A stretch of 64,000 bases of DNA from Vibrio xiamenensis (GTDB taxonomy: Bacteria; Pseudomonadota; Gammaproteobacteria; Enterobacterales; Vibrionaceae): contig NZ_FNDD01000007.1 of the NCBI RefSeq assembly GCF_900100015.1, positions 62,001 through 126,000 on the forward strand. The letters are read 5' to 3'. Numbering within the stretch: position 1 is the stretch's first letter; every line of letters begins with the position of its first letter. The notes beneath the pieces were generated by a model. The model saw nothing but the letters and a program-made list of their open reading frames with translations. It made no database searches and was not told the DNA's origin. Positions 52,447 to 62,605 of this stretch are shown in pieces. A program made the translations under genes and the position numbers.

Positions 52447-53133
52447 TTAGTTTGAGCTCACCAGTTTAGATTCAATATAGTTTAGCGCTTGTTCTACTAC
52501 TTCGTCGATAGACAAGGAGGTTGAATCAAGCACTAGCGCATCGTCCGCTGGGCGCAGTGGCGCAACTGGACGATTACGATCGCGATCATCCCTTTCTTGG
52601 ATTTCGCTTAAAAGGGCGTCAAATTTAACATCAAGACCCTTTTCTTGCAACTGCTTCATACGACGTGAAGCCCGCTCTTCAGCGCTTGCGTCAAGAAAGA
52701 TTTTGGCTTTTGCTTCAGGGAAAACAATGGTTCCCATATCACGGCCATCAGCCACTAGGCCGTTGCCATCAGCAAAAGCACGTTGACGACGTAAAAGTGC
52801 TTCACGCACTCGAGGAAACGCAGCCACTTTTGACGCTGCCATTCCGGTTTGTTCTTTGCGTAATTCGCGAGAAACATCCTCTCCCTCAAGGATGACTCGA
52901 ACTAAATCACCTTCAGCGATAAATTGCACATCAAGATGGGTAGCCAAAGGGACAAGCGCCTCTTCCGATTCCACATCAACACCGTGATGCAAAGCTGCGA
53001 GCGCAAGAACACGATAAATGGCGCCAGAATCCAAAAGATGAAAATTTAATTTCTTCGCTAATAACATACAAAGGGTGCCTTTGCCTGCACCACTAGGTCC
53101 ATCTACCGTAACAACCGGTGTTTGAGAGGACAT
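52447..53133 (-). CDS. cmk: Cytidylate kinase Cmk
   Basis: Cmk phosphorylates CMP and dCMP. The 228-aa P-loop protein has [13 protein letters not shown] (about 9-21), the [10 protein letters not shown] lid region and the ERDDRDRNR motif. The ATG at 53133 follows GGAG by 6 bases; four more upstream codons are not needed. It leads into rpsA as in most gammaproteobacteria. Confidence 0.97.
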   Translation of the reverse strand: MSSQTPVVTVDGPSGAGKGTLCMLLAKKLNFHLLDSGAIYRVLALAALHHGVDVESEEALVPLATHLDVQFIAEGDLVRVILEGEDVSRELRKEQTGMAASKVAAFPRVREALLRRQRAFADGNGLVADGRDMGTIVFPEAKAKIFLDASAEERASRRMKQLQEKGLDVKFDALLSEIQERDDRDRNRPVAPLRPADDALVLDSTSLSIDEVVEQALNYIESKLVSSN

Positions 53134-53285
53134 GTTTTTCTCCACATTATTTATTATCTAGGTATCAAAATTCCTAGTTCGTCGCGGCAATGAATTATAA
53201 TGCGAATGGCACTCGGGTGCCAGTAAGAATGGGTTCAGAGAGAGAAGTAAGTGTTCAGCCAGCATGACACTGGCTGAAGAAAAGT

Positions 53286-53639
<354 letters not shown>

Positions 53640-53683
53640 CTAATCGCCGAGAATGACAAAAAACACCACCGAAAAAACAAAAT

Positions 53684-53711
53684 AAAAAGGGCTGCAAACG
53701 CAACCCTTTTT
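53684..53711 (-). terminator. Terminator of ppiD
   Basis: AAAAAGGG and CCCTTTTT flank an inner GC/GC pair and a loop, giving a U run on the minus strand. It lies between ppiD and comEA. Confidence 0.75.
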
Positions 53712-53741
53712 GATGAATTTATCAATTTCAAACTTAGATGA

Positions 53742-55601
53742 TCACTGCCCTAAAGCGTAATACTTAATATCGGTATTCTTTCTTAAGATATTTACTAAGC
53801 CTGTTAGGTCTTGCTGAGCGTTCATTTGCACCAATTGCTTACCAACACGCTCATTCAAGCTTTCATCTACCTTCGCCTCTACACCACTTAGCGCAACAAC
53901 AACAATGTTGCCATCCGCATCTTGGGTTTGAGCATAAGAGCTTTCACCCTCTTCTGGTTTAGGCATAGAGAACACGCGTTCAGCTAGAGGAGAACGGCGG
54001 TCAATTTTTTCTAGCTCACCGAATTTAACATCATGTGATTTAAGAACACTTGGGTCGCCCTTTTGCAATCCAGCAACCAACGTATCCGCATCCGACATCG
54101 CTTGTTTCTCGCCTTCAGAGTGCGCTAGAGCGCTGACAACATCTGCACGAACATCTTCAAGCGGTAGTACCGTTTCAGGACGAACGTCTTGTGCACGAAC
54201 CACAATCACATGCTCTGGCCCAACTTCAATCACTTCTGAGTTCAAGCCATCTTCTTTCACTTCCGGCGTATTAAGCGCTTCCATTACTTTTGGTGTGTTT
54301 AGCACATCTGGCGCGTCTTGTTCAGAGATGAAATCGGTTTGCTTAATTGGCTGACCAATAACTTTGGCGGCTTCGTCAAGCGAATCAGGGCTTTCAAATG
54401 CCACTGTTTCAAGTTGGCTTTGTAAGTCGTAGAACTTATCAAGCGCTTGTTGGTCGGCGATTTCAGCAATAATGTCAGATTTCACATCTGCATAAGGTTT
54501 TGCTTTTGGCGCTTTCAAATCATCAAGCTTGATAATGTGGTAACCGAAATTCGATTTCACTAGACCAGACATGTCACCGACATTTTTCAGCGCAAACGCT
54601 GCTTTTTCAAATGCAGGGTCCATCACATCACGTTCAATCCAACCCAGTGAACCGCCGTTTTCAGCGCTACCCACATCTTCAGATTTTTGTTTCGCTAAAT
54701 CGGCGAAATTTGCACCCGCATTCAATTCATCCAAAATCGCTTGCGCTTTCGCTTCGTCATCACCTTTTACAAGAATGTGACTGATTTTACGCTGCTCAGC
54801 AGTCGAGTATTTGTCTTGATGGGCATCGTAATAGGCTTTCGCATCAGCATCCGTGACTGAGACATTTTTCTTCAGTGCATCAGCAGAGAGTTCAACATAC
54901 GCTACTTTCATTTGCTCTGGGCGAGCGTAGTTGTCTTGATGTTCATCGTAATAAGCTTGGACTTGCTCATCCGACGGAGAGACTTTGCTTGCGTAATCGT
55001 CAACATTCAGTGTGATAGTACGAATGTCACGAGTTTGCGTAACCAACTGGCCTTGAGCGGCAATTTCACTCTTTAGTGAAAAATCGCTGCCTTGCACTGC
55101 GGTGAGCAATTGGTTACGGACTAAATCTTGACGCAGTAACTCAGCAAAACCTTCTGGTGTATAACCTACGCGACGCAGCGCAGATTGGTAAACTTGCTGA
55201 TCAAACTTGCCGTCAGTTTGGAATTGCGGCATATCAAGAATCATTTGGCGCACTTGCGCATCACTCACGCGCAAACCCAATGACTCGGCATGTTGCTCTA
55301 GAAGGCTATCGTTAATCATTCGATCAAGAACAGATTTACGGAATGAGGCAACGTACTCTGGGTCGCTCAATAAGTTCGAGAAATAATCACCTAGCTGGGA
55401 TTGCATGCGGTTGCGTTCGTTTTGATACGCTTGCTCGAAATCGCCACGACTGATTTCAACATTACCCACTTTTGCTGCTGCATTGCTGCTACCGTTAACT
55501 AAGTAGCTGCCGATACCGGCGAATACAAAAGATAGGATAATCAGTCCTAAAATAATTTTTACCGCGATGCTATTCACGCCTTCGCGTAACCGCTCCATCA
55601 T
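53742..55601 (-). CDS. ppiD: Periplasmic chaperone PpiD
   Basis: PpiD is a membrane-anchored periplasmic folding factor near the SecYEG exit. The 619-aa protein has a membrane anchor (about 16-34), a SurA-N-like region, a parvulin-type domain (about 270-360, with KISHILVKG and GGSLGWIERDVMDP) and a long C-terminal region. E. coli PpiD's parvulin domain is inactive; this one was not tested residue by residue. It is just downstream of hupB. Confidence 0.95.
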   Translation of the reverse strand: MMERLREGVNSIAVKIILGLIILSFVFAGIGSYLVNGSSNAAAKVGNVEISRGDFEQAYQNERNRMQSQLGDYFSNLLSDPEYVASFRKSVLDRMINDSLLEQHAESLGLRVSDAQVRQMILDMPQFQTDGKFDQQVYQSALRRVGYTPEGFAELLRQDLVRNQLLTAVQGSDFSLKSEIAAQGQLVTQTRDIRTITLNVDDYASKVSPSDEQVQAYYDEHQDNYARPEQMKVAYVELSADALKKNVSVTDADAKAYYDAHQDKYSTAEQRKISHILVKGDDEAKAQAILDELNAGANFADLAKQKSEDVGSAENGGSLGWIERDVMDPAFEKAAFALKNVGDMSGLVKSNFGYHIIKLDDLKAPKAKPYADVKSDIIAEIADQQALDKFYDLQSQLETVAFESPDSLDEAAKVIGQPIKQTDFISEQDAPDVLNTPKVMEALNTPEVKEDGLNSEVIEVGPEHVIVVRAQDVRPETVLPLEDVRADVVSALAHSEGEKQAMSDADTLVAGLQKGDPSVLKSHDVKFGELEKIDRRSPLAERVFSMPKPEEGESSYAQTQDADGNIVVVALSGVEAKVDESLNERVGKQLVQMNAQQDLTGLVNILRKNTDIKYYALGQ

Positions 55602-55747
55602 AATTTAACTACTCTCCAGGAATGATTGCCGTACACGCCAACTGACGAATATGTACGAAGCTTTTAATATCTCAAAAATTTAGTAGCGCGATGATACCAG
55701 AAAAAAGAAATGCGCATCAGTATGATGCGCATATTTTAAAAAGGTTC

Positions 55748-55774
55748 TAAAAAAAAGCCGAAAACGGCGCTTTT
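55748..55774 (-). terminator. Terminator of hupB
   Basis: GCCG and CGGC form a short stem with a TTTT-type loop, flanked by AAGCG and a run of eight T on the minus strand. Confidence 0.75.
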
Positions 55775-55775
55775 C

Positions 55776-56048
55776 TTAGTTACAAGCGTCTTTCAGAGCT
55801 TTACCAGCTTTGAATGAAGGAACTTTAGCTTCAGCGATTTGAATTTCTTCGCCAGTTTTTGGATTACGGCCAGTACGAGCAGCGCGTGTACGTACACTGA
55901 AAGTACCAAAACCTACTAGTGCTACTTGATCACCAGATTGTAGTGTGTCGCTAACTGCTTCGATAAGTGCATCAAGAGCACGACCAGCTGACGCTTTAGA
56001 GATATCTGCGTTTGCAGCAATTTTTTCTACTAATTGTGTTTTATTCAC
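55776..56048 (-). CDS. hupB: DNA-binding protein HU-beta HupB
   Basis: HupB is the HU nucleoid protein. The 90-aa protein begins [17 protein letters not shown] from a GTG at 56048 with GGGG about 7 bases upstream, and has the [24 protein letters not shown] arm. An upstream in-frame extension of eight codons is not conserved and was rejected. The lon-hupB-ppiD order matches the conserved block. Confidence 0.97.
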   Translation of the reverse strand: MNKTQLVEKIAANADISKASAGRALDALIEAVSDTLQSGDQVALVGFGTFSVRTRAARTGRNPKTGEEIQIAEAKVPSFKAGKALKDACN

Positions 56049-56172
56049 TGTGATTCCCCTTTGTGTCACCAATTATTATTTTTTTTGGTGACGATCGTTC
56101 CATAAAGTTGCGAATATAGCCAAAAGCCTTGTATATCAAGGCTTCACGCTATACTCGCTAAACTTAGCGTCC

Positions 56173-56211
56173 AAAAAAAACGCTGACAAGCCTTTTTTGG
56201 ACTTATCAGCG
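56173..56211 (-). terminator. Terminator of lon
   Basis: CGCTGATAAG and CTTGTCAGCG pair with one mismatch around an 11-base loop, followed by eight T on the minus strand. Confidence 0.85.
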
Positions 56212-56241
56212 TAGTCTTTTACTTATTTTTGCTACACATCA

Positions 56242-58593
56242 CTATTTTACAACGTCTAGCTCTACTCCAGACGGGTGACGCTCTAATGCTACCGTTAGTA
56301 CTTCATCAATCCATTGTACTGGAATCACTTTAAGATCAGCGATCACGTTGTCTGGAATTTCTTCCAAATCACGCTCGTTATCTTTCGGAATCAGTACTGT
56401 TTTGATGCCACCGCGGTGCGCTGCAAGCAGTTTCTCTTTCAAGCCACCGATCGGCAAAACTTCACCACGAAGAGTGATTTCACCAGTCATCGCAACTTCT
56501 GCTTTGACTGGGTTACCAGTAAGACTTGAAACCAACGCTGTGCACATAGCGATACCCGCGCTCGGACCATCTTTTGGCGTTGCACCTTCTGGTACGTGTA
56601 CGTGAATATCACGTTTCTCGTAGAAGTCAGTGTTGATGCCAAGTTTTTCCGCGCGAGAGCGAACCACGGTCATCGCGGCTTGAATCGACTCTTGCATCAC
56701 GTCACCAAGCGAACCGGTTTGGGTCAATTTACCCTTACCTGGCATGGATTGGGTTTCAATCGTCAACAGATCGCCACCCACTTCCGTCCAAGCGAGACCA
56801 GTCACTTGACCAATTCGATTGCTGTCGTCGGCTTTGCCGTAGTCGAAACGCTGCACGCCAAGATACTCTTTCAAGTTATCCATCGTGATACGAACTGACT
56901 TTAAGTCTTTGTCTAGCAGAATGTTTTTCACTGCTTTACGACATAGCTTAGAAATTTCACGCTCGAGGTTACGTACGCCAGCTTCTCGCGTGTAGTAACG
57001 AATAATGCCGATAATGGCTGAATCGTCGATCTCAACTTCGCCCGCTTTCAAACCATTACGTTTGATTTGCTTATCAACTAAGTGACGTTTAGCAATGTTA
57101 AGCTTCTCATCTTCTGTATAGCCAGACAAACGAATCACTTCCATACGATCCAACAAAGGACCAGGAATGTTCATCGAGTTAGATGTTGCAACGAACATGA
57201 CGTCAGATAAGTCGTAATCCACTTCTAGGTAGTGGTCGTTAAACGAGTTGTTCTGCTCTGGGTCTAGCACTTCAAGCAGTGCTGATGCCGGGTCACCACG
57301 CATGTCGGATGACATTTTATCGATTTCATCCAGCAGGAATAACGGGTTCTTCACGCCCACTTTGGACATTTTCTGAATCAGTTTACCTGGCATAGAACCG
57401 ATATAAGTACGGCGGTGACCACGAATTTCTGCTTCATCGCGTACGCCGCCTAGCGCCATACGTACGTATTGACGTCCAGTTGCCGCAGCAATAGAACGAC
57501 CCAGAGAGGTTTTACCCACACCAGGAGGCCCAACCAGACACAGAATCGGCCCTTTAAGCTTGTTGATGCGATTTTGCACCGCGAGGTATTCTAAAATACG
57601 CTCTTTAACGCGTTCTAAACCGTAGTGGTCCTCATTGAGTACCTCTTCCGCTTTGGCCAAGTTTTTCTTCACTTTCGAACGCTTGTGCCAAGGGACGCCA
57701 ACCATCCAATCGATATAACCACGAACCACGGTTGCTTCCGCAGACATTGGCGACATCATCTTGAGTTTCTGTAGCTCTTGCTCGGTTTTCTCACGAGCTT
57801 CTTGAGGCATTTTTGATTCTTCAATCTTCTGTTTTAATGCTTCAAACTCGTCAGGCGCTTCATCCATCTCACCGAGTTCTTTCTGAATCGCTTTCATTTG
57901 CTCATTCAGATAGTACTCACGTTGAGATTTTTCCATCTGTTTCTTAACGCGGCCACGAATGCGTTTTTCGACTTGCAGCAAATCGATTTCCGATTCCATC
58001 TGACCCATCAAAAACTCTAAACGCTCAGTCACATCGAGCGCTTCAAGCACTTTTTGCTTGTCGGTCAGTTTTAATGGCATGTGCGCCGCAATGGTGTCCG
58101 CGAGACGCGCGGCTTCATCAATACCATTGAGTGACGTTAGCACTTCGGGTGGAATCTTTTTGTTGAGCTTGATAAAGCCTTCGAACTGATTGATTGCACT
58201 ACGTACAATCACTTCTTGTTCGCGTTCATCAAGTTCTGGCGTCACCAAAAATTCGGCATCCGCCAAGAAGAATTCGTTCTCGATAAATTGGTTGATTTTG
58301 GCGCGTTGTTGCCCCTCAACCAATACTTTAACTGTGCCATCTGGCAACTTAAGCAGTTGCAGAATTGTGGCGATAGTGCCGACTTCAAACAGATCGTCTT
58401 TTGACGGTTCGTCTGTATCAGCTTCTTTTTGCGCGACCAACAATACTTGCTTGTTGTTGTCCATCGCCGCTTCTAAACACGCGATCGATTTCTCACGGCC
58501 AACAAACAAAGGAATTACCATATGCGGGTAAACTACTACATCTCGCAGAGGTAGTACTGGGATCTCGACACGTTCGGAACGTTCCAAGTTCAT
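56242..58593 (-). CDS. lon: ATP-dependent protease Lon
   Basis: Lon degrades misfolded and regulatory proteins. The 783-aa protein has an N-terminal substrate domain (about 1-310), Walker [12 protein letters not shown] and Walker [10 protein letters not shown] in the AAA+ core, and the Ser-Lys protease domain with [11 protein letters not shown] and [16 protein letters not shown]. The ATG at 58593 was chosen over 9 upstream codons on family start. A heat-shock-type promoter precedes it. Confidence 0.98.
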   Translation of the reverse strand: MNLERSERVEIPVLPLRDVVVYPHMVIPLFVGREKSIACLEAAMDNNKQVLLVAQKEADTDEPSKDDLFEVGTIATILQLLKLPDGTVKVLVEGQQRAKINQFIENEFFLADAEFLVTPELDEREQEVIVRSAINQFEGFIKLNKKIPPEVLTSLNGIDEAARLADTIAAHMPLKLTDKQKVLEALDVTERLEFLMGQMESEIDLLQVEKRIRGRVKKQMEKSQREYYLNEQMKAIQKELGEMDEAPDEFEALKQKIEESKMPQEAREKTEQELQKLKMMSPMSAEATVVRGYIDWMVGVPWHKRSKVKKNLAKAEEVLNEDHYGLERVKERILEYLAVQNRINKLKGPILCLVGPPGVGKTSLGRSIAAATGRQYVRMALGGVRDEAEIRGHRRTYIGSMPGKLIQKMSKVGVKNPLFLLDEIDKMSSDMRGDPASALLEVLDPEQNNSFNDHYLEVDYDLSDVMFVATSNSMNIPGPLLDRMEVIRLSGYTEDEKLNIAKRHLVDKQIKRNGLKAGEVEIDDSAIIGIIRYYTREAGVRNLEREISKLCRKAVKNILLDKDLKSVRITMDNLKEYLGVQRFDYGKADDSNRIGQVTGLAWTEVGGDLLTIETQSMPGKGKLTQTGSLGDVMQESIQAAMTVVRSRAEKLGINTDFYEKRDIHVHVPEGATPKDGPSAGIAMCTALVSSLTGNPVKAEVAMTGEITLRGEVLPIGGLKEKLLAAHRGGIKTVLIPKDNERDLEEIPDNVIADLKVIPVQWIDEVLTVALERHPSGVELDVVK

Positions 58594-58626
58594 ATTATTC
58601 TCTCTTCCGCTTACTCTCATTTGCAG

Positions 58627-58656
58627 TATATGGGGGCTAATTAGTTGGATTCAATG
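58627..58656 (-). promoter_or_regulatory. Heat-shock sigma-32 promoter of lon
   Basis: On the minus strand, TTGAA is followed 14 bases later by CCCCATATA, an excellent match to the sigma-32 consensus (CTTGAAA and CCCCATNTA). It lies about 34 bases before the lon start, and the E. coli lon gene has the same type of promoter. Confidence 0.75.
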
Positions 58657-58663
58657 GAAGAAT

Positions 58664-58693
58664 AAAAAAAAGGAGGCAATTGATGCCTCCTTT
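58664..58693 (-). terminator. Terminator of clpX
   Basis: AAAGGAGGCA and TGCCTCCTTT form a 10-bp stem with a 5-base loop, then eight T on the minus strand. Confidence 0.9.
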
Positions 58694-58709
58694 GAATATA
58701 AGTCAGATT

Positions 58710-59993
58710 TTAGGACTCTGCGCCTGCTGCTTGGTTGTCAGCATTACTGTAAATCAGTAGAGGCTCAGATTCACCTTTGATAACCGATTCATCGATAACG
58801 ACTTTGCTAACATCATCCATTGAAGGCAGTTCGTACATAGTTTCTAGAAGAACGCTCTCAAGAATTGAACGTAGGCCACGTGCCCCGGTCTTACGCTCCA
58901 TCGCTTTCTTCGCGATAGCACGTAGAGCATCTTCTCTAAACTCAAGTTCTGCGTCTTCAAGTTCAAACAACGCCGCATATTGCTTCGTCAATGCGTTTTT
59001 AGGTTCGCAAAGAATCTGAATCAATGCTTCTTCATCCAGTTCTGTTAGCGTGGTTGTCACAGGAAGACGGCCAATGAATTCCGGAATCAGACCGTACTTC
59101 ACCAAATCTTCTGGTTCAACCTTCATGAACAGTTCACCAACCGTCTTGGTTTCGTTTTTAGAGCGAACTTCCGCACCAAAACCGATACCCGCGCCAGTTG
59201 AAATACGCTGCTCAATCACCTTATCAAGGCCTGCAAATGCACCCCCACAGATAAATAGAATCTTAGAAGTATCCACTTGCAAAAATTCTTGTTGTGGGTG
59301 TTTGCGTCCACCTTGAGGCGGAACTGACGCAACGGTACCTTCAATCAGTTTTAGAAGTGCTTGTTGCACCCCTTCACCTGACACATCACGAGTGATAGAA
59401 GGGTTTTCCGCTTTGCGAGAAATCTTGTCGATTTCATCGATGTATACGATTCCGCGTTCTGCTTTAGCAACATCGTAGTCGCATTTTTGTAGCAGTTTCT
59501 GAATGATGTTTTCGACATCTTCACCAACGTAACCTGCTTCAGTCAGGGTCGTGGCGTCGGCCATCGTAAATGGAACATCTAGGAAACGTGCCAGAGTTTC
59601 AGCAAGCAATGTTTTACCACTACCCGTTGGACCAATCAGTAGGATGTTACTTTTACCAAGTTCCACACCTTCACTGGTGGTATCTCCGTTTCTCAGACGT
59701 TTGTAGTGGTTGTACACAGCAACCGACAACACTTTTTTCGCGTAATCTTGGCCAATTACATAGTCATCAAGGTGCTCACGAATTTCACGTGGCGTTGGTA
59801 ATGCTTCAGATTGCTTCTTCGGCAGAACGTCCTTGATTTCTTCACGAATAATGTCATTACATAAATCAACACATTCGTCACAGATGTAAACTGATGGGCC
59901 GGCGATTAATTTGCGAACTTCGTGTTGGCTTTTGCCACAGAAAGAGCAGTAAAGAAGCTTACTACCACTGCTCTCTTTGCTTTTATCTGTCAT
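58710..59993 (-). CDS. clpX: ATP-dependent unfoldase ClpX
   Basis: ClpX unfolds tagged proteins for ClpP. The 427-aa protein has the N-terminal zinc-binding domain ([11 protein letters not shown] and CDECVDLCN), Walker [11 protein letters not shown], Walker B VYIDEIDK and the IGF-type ClpP-binding loop (GIGFGAEV). It follows clpP on the same strand with an 81-base gap. Confidence 0.98.
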   Translation of the reverse strand: MTDKSKESSGSKLLYCSFCGKSQHEVRKLIAGPSVYICDECVDLCNDIIREEIKDVLPKKQSEALPTPREIREHLDDYVIGQDYAKKVLSVAVYNHYKRLRNGDTTSEGVELGKSNILLIGPTGSGKTLLAETLARFLDVPFTMADATTLTEAGYVGEDVENIIQKLLQKCDYDVAKAERGIVYIDEIDKISRKAENPSITRDVSGEGVQQALLKLIEGTVASVPPQGGRKHPQQEFLQVDTSKILFICGGAFAGLDKVIEQRISTGAGIGFGAEVRSKNETKTVGELFMKVEPEDLVKYGLIPEFIGRLPVTTTLTELDEEALIQILCEPKNALTKQYAALFELEDAELEFREDALRAIAKKAMERKTGARGLRSILESVLLETMYELPSMDDVSKVVIDESVIKGESEPLLIYSNADNQAAGAES

Positions 59994-60074
59994 TCGCTAA
60001 CCTCTTAGCCTGTAACTCTCTATAGATTGAGTGTATATCAAATTAGCTTGAATTGCGCTAAACAATCTTGGCTA

Positions 60075-60701
60075 TTATTCACCACGATGTGTCAATACTG
60101 AGTCAACAAGACCATATTTCACAGCATCTTCACCAGACATAAAGTTGTCACGGTCGGTGTCACGCTCAATCACTTCAATCGGCTGACCTGTATGTTCAGC
60201 AAGAAGAGCATTAAGTTTTTGTTTGATACTCAAGATCTCTTGAGCATGAATTTGAATATCTGACGCTTGACCTTGGAATCCACCTAGAGGTTGGTGAATC
60301 ATCACGCGTGAGTTTGGTAAAGCGTAACGTTTACCTGCCGCGCCACCAGCAAGCAAGAATGCTCCCATAGAACATGCTTGTCCCATACATACAGTGCTGA
60401 CATTCGGCTTAATAAACTGCATGGTGTCATAAATAGACATGCCTGCTGTCACACTACCACCAGGAGAGTTGATGTAGAGGAAAATATCTTTGTCTGGATT
60501 TTCTGACTCTAAGAAAAGTAGCTGGGCCACGACGAGGTTCGCCATGTGGTCTTCAACTTGACCAGTTAAGAAAATCACGCGCTCTTTTAGCAGACGAGAA
60601 TAAATATCGTAAGAACGTTCACCTCGAGAAGTCTGCTCGACCACCATAGGTACGAGTGCGTCTAAAATTGGCGACATTTGGTTTTTTTCTTGGTAGCTCA
60701 T
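60075..60701 (-). CDS. clpP: ATP-dependent protease subunit ClpP
   Basis: ClpP is the proteolytic chamber of ClpXP. The 208-aa protein has the serine motif [11 protein letters not shown], the histidine motif VMIHQPLGG and the oxyanion-region [11 protein letters not shown]. It follows tig after an incomplete terminator-like hairpin and has a sigma-70-like promoter of its own. Confidence 0.98.
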   Translation of the reverse strand: MSYQEKNQMSPILDALVPMVVEQTSRGERSYDIYSRLLKERVIFLTGQVEDHMANLVVAQLLFLESENPDKDIFLYINSPGGSVTAGMSIYDTMQFIKPNVSTVCMGQACSMGAFLLAGGAAGKRYALPNSRVMIHQPLGGFQGQASDIQIHAQEILSIKQKLNALLAEHTGQPIEVIERDTDRDNFMSGEDAVKYGLVDSVLTHRGE

Positions 60702-60721
60702 ATTCTTATGTCCCTAAAATA

Positions 60722-60784
60722 AATGGCCCGGATGATGATGTATCATACGGACCATTGTTAGCAGAATAGTTAACGCCAAGTCAA
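60722..60784 (-). promoter_or_regulatory. clpP leader: hairpin and candidate promoter
   Basis: On the minus strand TTGACT (60779-60784) and TAACAA (60755-60760) are 18 bases apart, a fair sigma-70 promoter. Just beyond it an imperfect hairpin pairs ATGGTCCGTATGAT-like arms around 60722-60754, with a T-rich tail, so it may be a weak tig terminator or part of the clpP leader. Confidence 0.45.
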
Positions 60785-60807
60785 CCATCTACGCAAGATA
60801 TTGCCTA

Positions 60808-62109
60808 TTAAGCAGCAGGTTGGTTCATTAGCTCGTTAAAGCTAACTGCTTTCTCTGTTACTTGAGCTTTTTCAATGATCGCATCGATAGCTTGCTCTTC
60901 TAGAGCAACGTTACGCATGTTGTTCATCATTTGCTCGTTTTGCTCGTAGTAAGCAACCACTTCTGATGGGTCTTCGTATGCAGTCGCCATCTCTTCGATA
61001 AGCGCTTTCACTTTGTCTTCGTCAGCTTTTAGCTCTTCAGACTTGATCACTTCACCAAGTAGTAGACCAACCATTACGCGACGTTTTGCTTGCTCTTCAA
61101 ACAGTTCACGTGGAAGTTGAGCTGCTGCTTCTGGGTTGCCACCAAAACGTTGTGCTGCTTGTTGACGAAGCGTACCAATTTCTTGGTCGATTAGCGCTGC
61201 AGGAACATCGATTTCGTTCTCTTTTACAAGACCGTCGATCGCTTGCTCTTTGATGCGATTTTTAACTGCTTGCTTAAGCTCACGTTCCATATTTTTACGA
61301 ACTTCTGCTTTAAGAGCATCGATACCGCCTTCAGCAACACCGAATTTCGCAACGAATTCATCGTTCACTTCTGGAAGTTCACGTGCTTCAACTTTGCTTA
61401 CTTTGATCGCGAATTTCGCTGCTTTACCTTTTAGGTTTTCAGCGTGGTAATCTTCTGGGAAGTTTACGTCGATTTCAAATTCCATACCGGCAGTTTTGCC
61501 TTGGATACCGTCTTCGAAACCAGGAATCATACGGCCAGAACCCATTTCTAGAGGGAAGCCTTCTGCTTTACCGCCTTCGAATTCTTCGCCGTCGATAGAA
61601 CCAACGAAGTCGATAGTTACGCGTTTGCCATCTTCAGCCGCTTCTTCAACTTCAGTCCAAGTTGCTTGTTGCTTACGTAGAGTTTCGATCATCTCTTCTA
61701 CGTCTGAATCTTGAACTTCAGTTTGTGGTTTCTCAACCGCAATGTTTTCAAGACCTTTTAGCTCAACTTCTGGGTAAACTTCGAAAGTAGCGTTAAACAC
61801 TAGGTCTTCACCTTCGTTGTTTGACACAGGTTCGAAAGTTGGCGCGCCAGCTGGGTTGATTTTGTCTTTAACGATAGCTTCGATAAAGTGACGCTGCATC
61901 ACTTCACCAAGTACGTCTTGACGAACAGCTTTGCCGTACATTTGAGCAACCATCTTCAAAGGCACTTTACCTTTACGGAAGCCGTCGAAACGACGGTTTT
62001 TCGCGATGTTGCGTAGTTCAGCTGTTACTGCGTCTTCGATGTTTGCAGCAGGAACAGTAATGTTAAGACGGCGCTGTAGGCCTTCTAGCGTTTCAACAGT
62101 AGATTGCAT
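60808..62109 (-). CDS. tig: Trigger factor Tig
   Basis: Trigger factor is the ribosome-bound chaperone. The 433-aa protein has an N-terminal ribosome-binding domain with the FRKGKVP signature (about 44-50), a central FKBP-type domain (about 150-240, with [13 protein letters not shown]) and a C-terminal substrate-cradle arm. Length and order tig-clpP-clpX-lon-hupB are conserved. The leader contains three successive hairpins. Confidence 0.98.
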   Translation of the reverse strand: MQSTVETLEGLQRRLNITVPAANIEDAVTAELRNIAKNRRFDGFRKGKVPLKMVAQMYGKAVRQDVLGEVMQRHFIEAIVKDKINPAGAPTFEPVSNNEGEDLVFNATFEVYPEVELKGLENIAVEKPQTEVQDSDVEEMIETLRKQQATWTEVEEAAEDGKRVTIDFVGSIDGEEFEGGKAEGFPLEMGSGRMIPGFEDGIQGKTAGMEFEIDVNFPEDYHAENLKGKAAKFAIKVSKVEARELPEVNDEFVAKFGVAEGGIDALKAEVRKNMERELKQAVKNRIKEQAIDGLVKENEIDVPAALIDQEIGTLRQQAAQRFGGNPEAAAQLPRELFEEQAKRRVMVGLLLGEVIKSEELKADEDKVKALIEEMATAYEDPSEVVAYYEQNEQMMNNMRNVALEEQAIDAIIEKAQVTEKAVSFNELMNQPAA

Positions 62110-62605
62110 TATTCATTAACCTCAAAACTGGCTCAGGTAACCTGAGCATGTGAGCTCCCCTACTTCAGGTAGGACAACTGCATCCTTGTTGTGCCCAAGG
62201 AGCACGTTCTAAATCGAGAATCGGGATTCGGTTTGACCGAATTCCGGACTAATAAGTGATATCTTGAGTCTTCTCCAAGGTATCTCTGATTAGTCTCAGG
62301 ATAAAATTTCAGACGCCGCATTCTAGCGAGGTCATCCTGCCCTGTCGAGTTAATCCCCCGCACAGGGTGCACAAACACCTAAATTCCCACTTAACTGGTC
62401 CAAATTCGAACAAAACCGTTAAGCAACGAAGCAAAAAATGGGGTCATTAAAACGTTTTTCAAGGAAAAGACGTGTTTTTTTTATTTCGAATATTAAAAAG
62501 AGATCTGGCTCTTGTTTTGCACCACAAATTTCGCATCTTTGTGAACACGTTTATAACAAAAAGCTTTACGCTTAGCGTTAATGAAATGTAAGAGAAAAGC
62601 ATCAG
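62110..62605. other. tig-dctB divergent region
   Basis: No convincing gene is seen in this 496-base stretch. Near tig it holds three hairpins on the minus strand (62131-62147, 62158-62172 and about 62194-62210). Near the middle it holds a terminator-like element on the plus strand (62452-62482). The right part should carry the dctB promoter. Confidence 0.6.
62452..62482 (+). terminator. Orphan terminator-like element upstream of dctB
   Basis: ACGTTTTTC and GAAAAGACGT pair with one bulged G around AAG, followed by eight T. No plus-strand gene lies upstream, so it could end a small RNA or be a chance AT-rich hairpin. Confidence 0.35.

Noticed and set aside
53254..53278. TTCAGCCAG/CTGGCTGAA hairpin after comEA
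   Set aside because: A clean 9-bp stem, but no T run follows on the minus strand, so it is not called a terminator; it may still be a transcript 3' hairpin.
62160..62378. A 72-codon minus-strand open frame upstream of tig
   Set aside because: It overlaps the hairpin-rich tig leader, has no ribosome site and no recognisable domain; the region reads as untranslated leader.
62400..62440. TTCGAA sequence resembling a tRNA T-loop on the minus strand
   Set aside because: Neither an acceptor stem nor an anticodon arm can be drawn around it, so no tRNA is called.
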